A stretch of DNA of 64,000 bases. Origin: Persicirhabdus sediminis (GTDB lineage: Bacteria > Verrucomicrobiota > Verrucomicrobiia > Verrucomicrobiales > Akkermansiaceae). Under the pieces are notes generated by a model. It was not told the origin of the DNA and made no database searches. It saw nothing but the letters and a program-made list of their open reading frames with translations. Every line of letters begins with the position of its first letter. The stretch's first letter is position 1. Positions 56,877-64,000 of this stretch are shown one piece after another. The stretch is taken from contig NZ_JAENIM010000042.1 in the NCBI RefSeq assembly GCF_016595495.1, forward strand, positions 1 to 64,000, read 5' to 3'. Made by a program: the position numbers and the translations under genes.

Positions 56877-57650
56877 CAAATTGTACCTCTGTCTAAGCCA
56901 TAGGGAGTCTTCTATCACAACCTCCAAATCTCCACGCTCTAAAAAAGTTGCCCAAGGTTCAACACCCTTAACCCCATGTGTCTTCATACGATCTATCTCC
57001 TGATCGTGTATTATTGATATATTTTGTAAAACTAATTCTTTAGACACACCGTACGTTCTACAAAAGAAATCAAAACGTTCCTCTATGTCTTCTGAAGCTA
57101 CTCCAGCTTCGGTTGATCGCCTTGGAGGCTTAAGAGGGATACAATGCCAAGCTACTTGTGCTAAATCTTCTAGGATTGTCCCAGGCTCAGCGAAATCCCA
57201 GTCTATCACACCAACCAATCGATCTCCCATCCACACCATATTCCATGGACCAATATCTCCATGCCGAATAATGCATGAGTCTGTAGTATCACGATCTGCA
57301 AGATGCCACTTAGCACCAATAGGTTCAAATTTAACTACTATCTGATGATATTGCTTCAGCATTCGGGCAATCTGTTCAAGTCCCGATAGTGTGCGAAGGA
57401 CACTCGGCCAAGGACGTAGAGCAACCTCTCCATCAATATAGCTTAAGCACTCACGATTAGATTTTTCGTCAACACCTATGAAATCAGGAGCATACTCAAA
57501 TCCTGAATGATTAAGAAACTGTAGTAACTCGTGCACACTTTTTGACCAGTACCCCATTGGTCTAAAAACGCGATCCCCACATCGAGATACGACATTGACG
57601 CTACCACTAGAACTCTCGCCATCTATGATTGAACGCTGTGTTGGTTTCAT
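56871..57650 (-). CDS. Cassette 4: APH-fold phosphotransferase
   Basis: 259 residues of the phosphotransferase enzyme family that includes aminoglycoside and choline kinases. The Brenner motif HGDIGPWN (His130, Asp132, Asn137) and the metal-binding VIDWDFAEPG (Asp150) are intact. The N-lobe is short and its ATP-binding Lys is not obvious. The stop TAA is inside R'' of attC C. It could phosphorylate an antibiotic, but the substrate is not readable and it is not close to a known resistance gene by eye. Confidence 0.85.
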   Translation of the reverse strand: MKPTQRSIIDGESSSGSVNVVSRCGDRVFRPMGYWSKSVHELLQFLNHSGFEYAPDFIGVDEKSNRECLSYIDGEVALRPWPSVLRTLSGLEQIARMLKQYHQIVVKFEPIGAKWHLADRDTTDSCIIRHGDIGPWNMVWMGDRLVGVIDWDFAEPGTILEDLAQVAWHCIPLKPPRRSTEAGVASEDIEERFDFFCRTYGVSKELVLQNISIIHDQEIDRMKTHGVKGVEPWATFLERGDLEVVIEDSLWLRQRYNLV

Positions 57651-57656
57651 TTTTTA

Positions 57657-57779
57657 GCCTAACGTCTAGCACACCAACCGTTGACCGCTCAGCGTGCGAC
57701 GTTTTGGGGTTGAGATTGAAATGGTCATAAAGGTCATTAATTCGGCGAGGAAGCGGCTGGGCGCTGCGCCTTGTTAGCC
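57657..57779 (-). other. attC site D
   Basis: 123 bp. The junction on the minus strand is the textbook GTTAGGC (plus 57657-57663); R'' is GGCTAAC (57773-57779). Arms CTAGCACACCAACCG and CGGCTGGGCGCTG pair as in the others. Confidence 0.88.
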
Positions 57780-58217
57780 CGATTTGTTCTCGTAGAGCTT
57801 AGCAAAACTATACTCCTTGCTATTCGTTGAATTATAGAAAATGGTGAACGCTTGAGAATTCTTTCGAGATGATAGCTTAATGGTTACAGACGATCCATTC
57901 TTGAGTACATGACGGCTCATACCTGTACCGCACCAGTGCCAGCCTCCTGCTACCCACTTACCTTCAACAAGCTTCTTAAAGTAAAGCTGCGGGGATTGGG
58001 GGCTATAGCCATAATATGATAAATCGAATCCAGTATTATTGCTCACCTTAACTTCTATATGTTCTTTATTTGATGAAATAACCTTGATACTTGGGAGTTT
58101 CGTCAATGCGCGCTCATCCTTCGAGTGGACAATACGCTTATCCCAGCCTTCCGGTTCTTGAGCAGCAGCAAAGCTGATACATATGATGGTGAGAAATGAT
58201 GTGATTGTGGCTTTCAT
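57774..58217 (-). CDS. Cassette 3: secreted protein of unknown function
   Basis: 147 residues with a signal peptide (ITSFLTIICISFAAA, cleavage near residue 19). The mature part is beta-rich, with an Asn/Ser/Gly pattern (VSNNTGFDLSYYGYSPQSPQ) recalling intracellular proteinase-inhibitor or lipoprotein beta-sandwich domains. Its stop TAA is part of R'' of attC D. No family assigned. Confidence 0.78.
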   Translation of the reverse strand: MKATITSFLTIICISFAAAQEPEGWDKRIVHSKDERALTKLPSIKVISSNKEHIEVKVSNNTGFDLSYYGYSPQSPQLYFKKLVEGKWVAGGWHWCGTGMSRHVLKNGSSVTIKLSSRKNSQAFTIFYNSTNSKEYSFAKLYENKSG

Positions 58218-58226
58218 GATATTCTT

Positions 58227-58351
58227 TGCTAACGTCCGAGGCCTGCCACCCCCTACTGGGAGCGCCCCTCCGATTCAGGTTTGGGGTTCTGGTTGCCCTC
58301 CGAATTCGAATCCGGAGCGGTAGCGGGTTGGTCAGCGCCGTCTTGTTCTGC
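58227..58351 (-). other. attC site E, overlapping the end of a gene
   Basis: 125 bp. The junction GTTAGCA (plus 58227-58233) and R'' GCAGAAC (58345-58351) are seen on the minus strand. R'' is exactly complementary to the 5' junction GTTCTGC of the same cassette (59504-59510). The site is more GC-rich than the others and is largely translated as the end of the 414-residue gene. Confidence 0.72.
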
Positions 58352-59497
58352 CTTGGATTTGGTGTAGAGACGTCGAAGCTCCTTCTGAGCCTCTGCTAGA
58401 GAAAGTGGATCTGACGCACCACTAAGAATCAACCGGTAGCCACTCTCAGCAGGAATCACCTCTATACTGCTTCCTCCATTCTTGCCTTCGATCTCGATCT
58501 TTCCGCCCCCACAAACGCGAAGAACAATCTCAACGAGATCATCCTTGGCACCATTCTTCGCGAGCGGTAGTGAATCGATGCAGGCGCCAACTGCTATAGC
58601 CTCTTCCGGTGCTCGCCATTCCCTCAGATCCAATAGCTCATGTTCATTGAGAAGAATGTGATTCAGGAGAGATCGAATCTTAAGCGTTCCTTCGTCCATC
58701 TCTTGGACAAGCTGGGCAAATAGCTTGGGATGGGGAGCTTCCCGTATTGCTTGGATTGTTGCCGAAAGGTGTTTCAAATCAGAATCATCTGGATGCTCGT
58801 CAGCCAGAATTAAATCTCTAAGTGGCTGGGGATAGCGCTGTCGCTTTCGTGCTTTCTCTGCTTCCTCAGCAGCGAACATGTCCGCTCCGGAAAGATACAC
58901 CTCGCGTTCCTTCTGGTTCGTGGGATTAGTCGGTCGAAATTTACCCCTCCGAATTACAAGTTCGTTTACCTGAGTAATTCCCTTCGCTCGCTGCTCCTCA
59001 TTGAACGAAGTATGCGCAAATACACTGATATATGTAAGGCGATTCTCAGCTGACGGGCTGAAGCAAACCCACGAGTGAGAACTATGTATTCCCTTCGGGC
59101 CTCCCCATCCGGAAAAGCTTGGTCGTCCATTACCAAGCAATTCCTTGATCTCAGCAACCGTGGAGCATATGCGAATCTTCTTATTGGTAGGGATTGACTT
59201 GATGTAGACTGGAGCATCACTTCCCAGATAGCTTCCATTCGGATATGTGCGGAGAAGCGCTATCTCACCATCCATGATGCGCCCTTTCTCCAATCTCATT
59301 CTCTCAATCTTGCCATCCTCGTCGGCAATATCGCCGATCCAATCGCGGGCAAGAGAACGCGTGTCCATTGCAGTATCGGCATTGGCCTGCACCTTATCGA
59401 GCATCTCGGATAGTGTCGTAGATTCGTCCGCGACAGCCGTTGGGAGCAAGAGTGCTCCAACAACTCCTAGGAACGTCGTGAAAATTATGTGCTTCAT
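58253..59497 (-). CDS. Cassette 2: secreted protein whose tail is encoded by attC
   Basis: 414 residues with a signal peptide (TTFLGVVGALLLPTAVA). The middle has a Trp/Gly-rich segment (GNGRPSFSGWGGPKG) and long charged helices; the C-terminal domain (about 335-375) has a possible TonB/ExbD-like pattern VLRVCGGGKIEIEGKNGGSS but is not assigned. The last ~30 residues (after KSKAEQDGADQPA) are low-complexity and lie inside attC E, so the recombination site supplies the end of the protein. Confidence 0.75.
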   Translation of the reverse strand: MKHIIFTTFLGVVGALLLPTAVADESTTLSEMLDKVQANADTAMDTRSLARDWIGDIADEDGKIERMRLEKGRIMDGEIALLRTYPNGSYLGSDAPVYIKSIPTNKKIRICSTVAEIKELLGNGRPSFSGWGGPKGIHSSHSWVCFSPSAENRLTYISVFAHTSFNEEQRAKGITQVNELVIRRGKFRPTNPTNQKEREVYLSGADMFAAEEAEKARKRQRYPQPLRDLILADEHPDDSDLKHLSATIQAIREAPHPKLFAQLVQEMDEGTLKIRSLLNHILLNEHELLDLREWRAPEEAIAVGACIDSLPLAKNGAKDDLVEIVLRVCGGGKIEIEGKNGGSSIEVIPAESGYRLILSGASDPLSLAEAQKELRRLYTKSKAEQDGADQPATAPDSNSEGNQNPKPESEGRSQ

Positions 59498-59503
59498 TTC
59501 TTG

Positions 59504-59626
59504 GCAGAACGTCTAGCACACCAACCGCTGACCACTCAGCGCGCTAGGTTTTTGGGTTGGGATTGAAATGGTCATAAAGGTCATTAATTCGGCGGGGAAG
59601 CGGTTGGGTGCAGCGACTTGTTAGCC
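59504..59626 (-). other. attC site F
   Basis: 123 bp, nearly the same as A, C and D. The junction is GTTCTGC (59504-59510) and R'' GGCTAAC (59620-59626), which complements the 5' end GTTAGCC of the first cassette (60125-60131). Confidence 0.86.
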
Positions 59627-59633
59627 CAAATTA

Positions 59634-60113
59634 TTATGAGCCGTCATAAGGTGGAAAAATTCGGCCAATAGGAAATTGGGGTAACTTCCCCTGGCCCTGA
59701 AGGGACTCGACTTGATGCTGCTTGCAAAACACGCAAAATCGAACAACCCTGTCTGAGCAACCATCAACACGGCACGATGAATCACCCTGGTCGTCCCCTA
59801 GCTTCTCGTAATAGTCGCTCATCATTGCGGAGTATATCATCATTGCGGCTGGCTGCTTATATGACTCCTCCAGCCATTCTTCTATGCTGATGGGAGGAAC
59901 CTGAAATAAATATTCTTCGTCGCCAAAATTCCATTCGTGTCCACTCTGCCAGAATTGCTCGCAGCTGGGACATTGAAACAATGATAGCCGCAGCTCTGTG
60001 TTCTCACTCAGAACTACCAAAGACTTACGAATAGCTGGCGATTCTTTGATTCGTCGTTTGATGCTGATTCGGTCTAGCTCTATGGGTTGGTATTGTGTGC
60101 AATTACAGGTCAT
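59634..60113 (-). CDS. Cassette 1: cysteine-rich cytoplasmic protein, unknown function
   Basis: 159 residues, no signal peptide. Three Cys pairs are visible (MTCNC, CPSC near residue 48, CVFC near residue 133) plus CRVDGC, suggesting one or two zinc-binding sites. No family recognised. It is the first cassette in the direction of reading; its junction GTTAGCC is at 60125-60131. Confidence 0.75.
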   Translation of the reverse strand: MTCNCTQYQPIELDRISIKRRIKESPAIRKSLVVLSENTELRLSLFQCPSCEQFWQSGHEWNFGDEEYLFQVPPISIEEWLEESYKQPAAMMIYSAMMSDYYEKLGDDQGDSSCRVDGCSDRVVRFCVFCKQHQVESLQGQGKLPQFPIGRIFPPYDGS

Positions 60114-61020
60114 TTCTTATTATTGGCTAACAGTATTGGTTCGTAATAATGGTAAAGTGATTTAACATTCCAAAAATCCGATTAGCCGAGACTCGTAGCA
60201 TTATCTATGTGGTGCTTGCGGGCGGGATATTTAGCTAGATTGATAGTTTTCATGATAGGAAAGGTTAAAATGAGTGATTGCCGATAGTACTTTTTTGGAA
60301 AGCTGAATGGTGAAGAGTGCTTGAAATCACGATAAAAGTTAGAACTAATTAGACAACTAACAAATCCGCTAATTCGAGTAAAGCGAATGAGTGATTTATT
60401 TTAGACGGCTAGAAGATAAGGATATGTTCTTATGGGTAGTATTCATGAACAGCCTGAGGGGCGGCCTGCTGATTGTAATGATCAGGCTGTGACATCTGCA
60501 CAGCGGCGGCGAGGTGGCAGCCCTCCCTGCGCGTAGGTATATTGCGGAATCGCCACCGGCTGGAAGCTCGCAGCAAGGGCCAAATCAGTATCAATGGATA
60601 GAGTATAGGACTTCGGCGATGGGTAAGGTGCCAGCGGCGGCTAGATGACGCTCAGATTATATGCAGAAAGCTATAATACACGCACTCTACAAGCGCTCCT
60701 TCATCCGGCTCCAGTTGGAGAATCTAGCTAGAAAAAGACCGGCATCTACAACTAGATGCCAGTCCCAATCCCCCACACTCTCTGCAAATGCTGCCTGCCT
60801 ACCGCTGGCATAGCTAGCCAACACTCTCCTAACACCATCAACATCTAGCTAGAAGTATTGGCCCGCCTACCTGTACACGAACTAGCATTTTTGACATTAC
60901 ACTTTAGAAATTTTCTTTCACTCTTGAAAACTGATTCATCTTCCGCATAGTGATCATTCATTACCACTTCGTAAGCCTTGCAGCACAAATCATCGCTTAC
61001 AAAAAACCACGAAACCAAAT
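60114..61020. other. Upstream edge of the array: possible attI, no integrase
   Basis: 60125-60131 is the junction of the first cassette (GTTAGCC, minus). The next ~300 bp is AT-rich with no attC-like arms, as expected if attI or a leading promoter were here. No integrase frame is found on either strand. 60455-60700 is a GC-rich segment of unknown origin. A perfect-but-one 12-bp hairpin is at 60737-60764. The divergent spacer before the sulfatase follows. No gene called. Confidence 0.45.
60737..60764 (-). terminator. Possible terminator-like stem-loop
   Basis: GACCGGCATCTA and TAGATGCCAGTC pair (one mismatch) around CAAC; on the minus strand it is followed by CTTTTTC. No minus-strand gene is seen just before it, so its role is unclear. 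Confidence 0.35.
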
Positions 61021-62484
61021 ATGAAACGCCTATTACCATTAGCAGCTGGGGCACTTATGCTAAGTAACCCAGTGTCTGCTGAAGAGCAGACCAAACCAAA
61101 CTTCATCATGTTGCTGGCCGACGATATGGGTTGGGGTGACATTGGCAACAACGGCCACCCTTTGATAGTAACACCTAACCTAGATGCCATGGCTGACAAC
61201 GGCATGAACCTGAGCCGCTGTTATGCTCCTTGTGCCACCTGCTCACCATCACGCGCTGCTATCCTAACTGGACGCAACAACCTGCGTGTTGGCCTAACCA
61301 GCTACATGAAAACTCCAGCTGATGGATTTGTTGGAAAATGGCATCTGTTGGAATCCGAAATCACCTATGCTGAAGCTCTGCGCGATGCTGGCTACGCCAC
61401 TGCTCACTACGGCAAATGGCACGTTGGCTACTTATGCCAAGAGCAAACGCCAAAAAACTTCATGACTCCAGGCATGGCTGGGTTTGATGACTGGTTCACT
61501 AGTCACAACATTCTCTACACCTACGATCCGTACGCCAAACTACCTAACAACAAGGACGAGAAACATCTCTACTTTGATAACGGAAAATTCATTAGCCTAA
61601 AGGAAGGCCAAGCGCGCCCAGAACTGCGCAAAGATGACGCCACCATCGTCATGGATAAAACCTTAGGTTTTATTGAAGAACAAGCGAAAGCAAAAAAACC
61701 ATTTGCCGTAGCCGTCTGGTTCCACCACGTGCACAACCCGCTTTCACAAAACCCAGAGCTGCGCAAACTCTATCCAGAGGATATGGACGACAAACTTGCC
61801 CTCTATCTCAGCAACGTAACTGCTATGGATGTGGAAGTTGGCCGACTGCGTGAAAAGCTGCGCGAACTTGGCATAGCCGACAATACCATGGTCATGTTCT
61901 CCAGTGATAACGGCCCGCGCGTTGCAGGTCCAGGCCAAGCCAAGCTCATTGCAGGCGAGGCTAACGATGGTAAATTCCGCTACGGTCCTAGCGGCTCACC
62001 TGGGCCATTCAAAGGTGGCAAATATGGCCTTTGGGAAGCAGGCACATTAGTTCCTGGCGTGATCGAGTGGCCAGCCAAGATCAAAGCCGGCAGCACATCA
62101 GCCGTGCCTACAGTACTAACTGACTACATGCCTACCGTCCTAGCAGCAGCTGGCATCCCAATGCCTAACGATCGCACATACGACGGCATCGACATCAACC
62201 CTCTGCTAGAAGGTAAAATGACCGAACGCCCTGCGCCAATTCAATTTGCAGCTGGAGGCAGCCGCTCATTGATCAAAGGCAAATATAAGCTGTTCATCGA
62301 GTCTAAGCGCAATGAGCAAAACATCATGCTATTCGACCTCGAGGCCGATCCGTATGAAGATAATAACATTGCCGCTAAGATGCCTGAGAAAGTTGAGAGC
62401 ATGAAAGCAGAACTACTCAGCTGGTCAAAAGACGCCGAGGCCGACTACGAGCGCTCACTTTCCGAGTATAACGCAAAAAACTAG
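61021..62484 (+). CDS. Secreted sulfatase (formylglycine-dependent)
   Basis: 487 residues with a signal peptide (LLPLAAGALMLSNPVSA). The metal-binding LADDMGWGDIG, the signature CSPSRAAILTGR (Cys74 becomes formylglycine), GKWHVGY around residue 138 and SSDNGP near residue 297 are intact. Closest by layout to arylsulfatase A-like enzymes of marine Verrucomicrobiota and Planctomycetota. Substrate unknown. Its stop and that of the convergent ligase share the palindrome CTAG (62481-62484). Confidence 0.93.
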   Translation: MKRLLPLAAGALMLSNPVSAEEQTKPNFIMLLADDMGWGDIGNNGHPLIVTPNLDAMADNGMNLSRCYAPCATCSPSRAAILTGRNNLRVGLTSYMKTPADGFVGKWHLLESEITYAEALRDAGYATAHYGKWHVGYLCQEQTPKNFMTPGMAGFDDWFTSHNILYTYDPYAKLPNNKDEKHLYFDNGKFISLKEGQARPELRKDDATIVMDKTLGFIEEQAKAKKPFAVAVWFHHVHNPLSQNPELRKLYPEDMDDKLALYLSNVTAMDVEVGRLREKLRELGIADNTMVMFSSDNGPRVAGPGQAKLIAGEANDGKFRYGPSGSPGPFKGGKYGLWEAGTLVPGVIEWPAKIKAGSTSAVPTVLTDYMPTVLAAAGIPMPNDRTYDGIDINPLLEGKMTERPAPIQFAAGGSRSLIKGKYKLFIESKRNEQNIMLFDLEADPYEDNNIAAKMPEKVESMKAELLSWSKDAEADYERSLSEYNAKN

Positions 62485-63995
62485 TACCCTAGGAAATCCA
62501 TCATTTTCACATTCAGCTGGCGGTTTTTTCCCTGATAGGGGTGACAGTGAATGTGAATTGCTGGATTAAAATTCATCTCGATGATCGCATAGTTAGTCTC
62601 ACTAGCTGGCTCATTGATATCGTCTATCATCATGTCCAGCCCGGTGATATTCACCCCCATCGCCGCAGCTGCACGCTCAGCAATTTCAAAATAGCTGGAG
62701 TGAATATCATCAGTGAAGTCAATGCTGTCTCCACCAGTGCTGATGTTGGAGTTCTCTCGCAGATAGACTTTTTTATCAGCTGCAGGTACGCAGTGAAAAC
62801 CTAATCCCTGGGCTTGCAAAAACATCTCCTCAGCTGGCCCAGCGGCAATTTTTTCTAGTGGTGTGCGGTAACCAACACCGCGCAGTGGGTCTAAATTCTT
62901 TTCTTCTATCAGCTGAGAAATGGTGCTTTCTCCGTCGCCCAACACATTAGCAGGAACACGATGCAAGATGCCCTCCACCTTCCCATTGATAAGGAAAAAT
63001 CGGAATTCGCGGCCACTGATAAATGGCTCAACCAATACACTTTTATCTTCCGCAAAGGCCATTTCCAACGCCTGCTCGTAGTTCTGCCGGCTATCATTTT
63101 CCTTCAAAATTGATATGCCTAATCCAAAGTTTGTCGATTTGGGTTTCACCACAATTGCCTCACCTTGATAGATGGCAAAATCTACCTTAGCGCGAGCCAC
63201 ATCGTCATAGTCACCACCCTGCGGCACTCTGATACCCGCATCAGCTAACACCTTCTTGGTAACCACCTTATTCTCCATCATCAACACCGAGCTATAGGTA
63301 TCGTGTGATGTCTTAGTGGCCTGCTGCACGTATTCCACATGCCCAGCCTTTTCAAATTTCACAAAGTTCTCAGCCCGATCTATCAACTCAAATTTCACCC
63401 CACGCAAAACCGCCTCGCGCAACATCAACTGAGTGGAAAGTTCCATGTCCTGATAGGCATAAAAATTAAACCCCTGGGCCAAACTCTGAGCTCGAAAATC
63501 TTTAGCCCGCTGCAAGTTACTCGCCACGAATCCATGCTCGCGGATTTGCCTTTTTGTTAGCTCCAGCGGAGAAATTTGCCCGCCAGCTAGCTGGGCATGC
63601 AAATCAGCCAAGCTACTGCGGTATTCGCCAGCCAGCTCACCGTCATCGACGATCAAAGATTCTAACTCAGATAGAAAATCAACAACAAAGTCTTTTGCTC
63701 CATCGGCAAATGGCACGCCGTGATCATCTAGCAATTCACTATGAAACCCACAGCAAGCGGCGCGATATTGGTTTTGCACCGCCATCATTTGCTCGTCGGC
63801 GTCAAATTCCCTCGTCTCATCTTGCCCCATTGCCCACAGCATAAACAAATGCAAAAGGTGTAATGACTGCGGGCGAATGCCCACCTTTACACTTGGATCG
63901 AGGTCCAAAATCCTCAACTCCAAATGGGTCAGCTCTCCAGTCTTATGATCACACTTCAGGCGAATTGGGCTATAAAGTTCTTTTTCGTGAATCAA
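62481..63995 (-). CDS. GshF-like glutamate-cysteine ligase/glutathione synthetase, 3' part
   Basis: The frame runs off the right end of the window; TTG at 63995 is unlikely to be the true start. Residues 1-60 of the visible part (LELRILDLDPSVKVGIRPQS, HLLHLFMLW) match the end of the glutamate-cysteine ligase domain, and the remaining ~350 are an ATP-grasp domain (VVKPKSTNFGLGISILKEND, VEPFISGREFRFFLING, IIEMNFNPAIHIHCHP). The two-domain enzyme makes gamma-glutamylcysteine then glutathione. ATP-grasp ligases of similar layout make cyanophycin, so a different peptide product is possible. Confidence 0.85.
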   Translation of the reverse strand: MIHEKELYSPIRLKCDHKTGELTHLELRILDLDPSVKVGIRPQSLHLLHLFMLWAMGQDETREFDADEQMMAVQNQYRAACCGFHSELLDDHGVPFADGAKDFVVDFLSELESLIVDDGELAGEYRSSLADLHAQLAGGQISPLELTKRQIREHGFVASNLQRAKDFRAQSLAQGFNFYAYQDMELSTQLMLREAVLRGVKFELIDRAENFVKFEKAGHVEYVQQATKTSHDTYSSVLMMENKVVTKKVLADAGIRVPQGGDYDDVARAKVDFAIYQGEAIVVKPKSTNFGLGISILKENDSRQNYEQALEMAFAEDKSVLVEPFISGREFRFFLINGKVEGILHRVPANVLGDGESTISQLIEEKNLDPLRGVGYRTPLEKIAAGPAEEMFLQAQGLGFHCVPAADKKVYLRENSNISTGGDSIDFTDDIHSSYFEIAERAAAAMGVNITGLDMMIDDINEPASETNYAIIEMNFNPAIHIHCHPYQGKNRQLNVKMMDFLGY

Positions 63996-64000
63996 CTTGC

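Noticed and set aside
60845-61054. Minus-strand frame opposite the sulfatase signal peptide
   Set aside because: Overlaps the start and promoter of the plus-strand sulfatase; no coding support.

Overview
The window reads as a chromosomal piece of a Verrucomicrobiota bacterium, probably a marine Rubritalea/Akkermansia-like relative. The support is indirect: two secreted formylglycine sulfatases, SHD1-type esterases, an 89-residue S14, a LigA with an insertion before its HhH/BRCT end, a GLUG-repeat protein, and moderate GC. No rRNA, tRNA or CRISPR array was seen. Core genes include arfB, xerD, rpsN, rpsU, ligA, typA/bipA, mazG, lptG, a CNNM/CorC transporter, an FmdB zinc ribbon, twin pilT-like ATPases, narK next to a PP2C-kinase fusion, and a rimK-desuccinylase-rimB operon.

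Layout. 1-1.2 kb is non-coding and carries a 20-copy array of a 15-17 bp CAGCYAG-type repeat. 1.2-8.2 kb holds a small membrane protein, two PilT-family ATPases, a sulfatase, a tandemly duplicated membrane-protein gene with a hairpin over its start codon, arfB and a half-size EamA protein. 8.2-20.5 kb is an accessory region: repeat clusters, a family of three paralogous secreted proteins (one frameshifted at a G8 tract), other secreted proteins and xerD, part of whose 3' end is copied 3.2 kb away. 20.5-43.5 kb is mostly housekeeping, broken by repeat islands. 43.5-50.5 kb has a tandem pair of SHD1 esterases, a DUF2071 gene with an in-frame amber codon, and a 2.3 kb island of modular hairpin repeats. 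50.5-54.6 kb is housekeeping again (rpsU, lptG, rhomboid, mazG).

54.88-60.13 kb is the most distinctive part: an integron gene-cassette array of seven cassettes, all read from the minus strand, separated by six complete attC sites of about 125 bp, with the start of a seventh. No integrase gene is visible, so within this window it is a CALIN (attC cluster lacking an integrase). It encodes an APH-fold phosphotransferase, a ParE/RelE toxin with its antitoxin, and several exported proteins of unknown function. It ends against a decayed IS110 transposase fragment. A second sulfatase and the 3' part of a GshF-like ATP-grasp ligase close the window.

Two sequence-wide signatures stand out. The word CAGCTRG/CAGCCAG (CCAGCTAGC, CCAGCTGG, CCAGCCAGC) is very abundant in spacers, in genes and inside terminator stems. 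The repeat islands are built from short hairpins with CGAA/TGAA/CGGA-type loops (UUCG-type on the other strand), joined by CAGCTAGC-type linkers.
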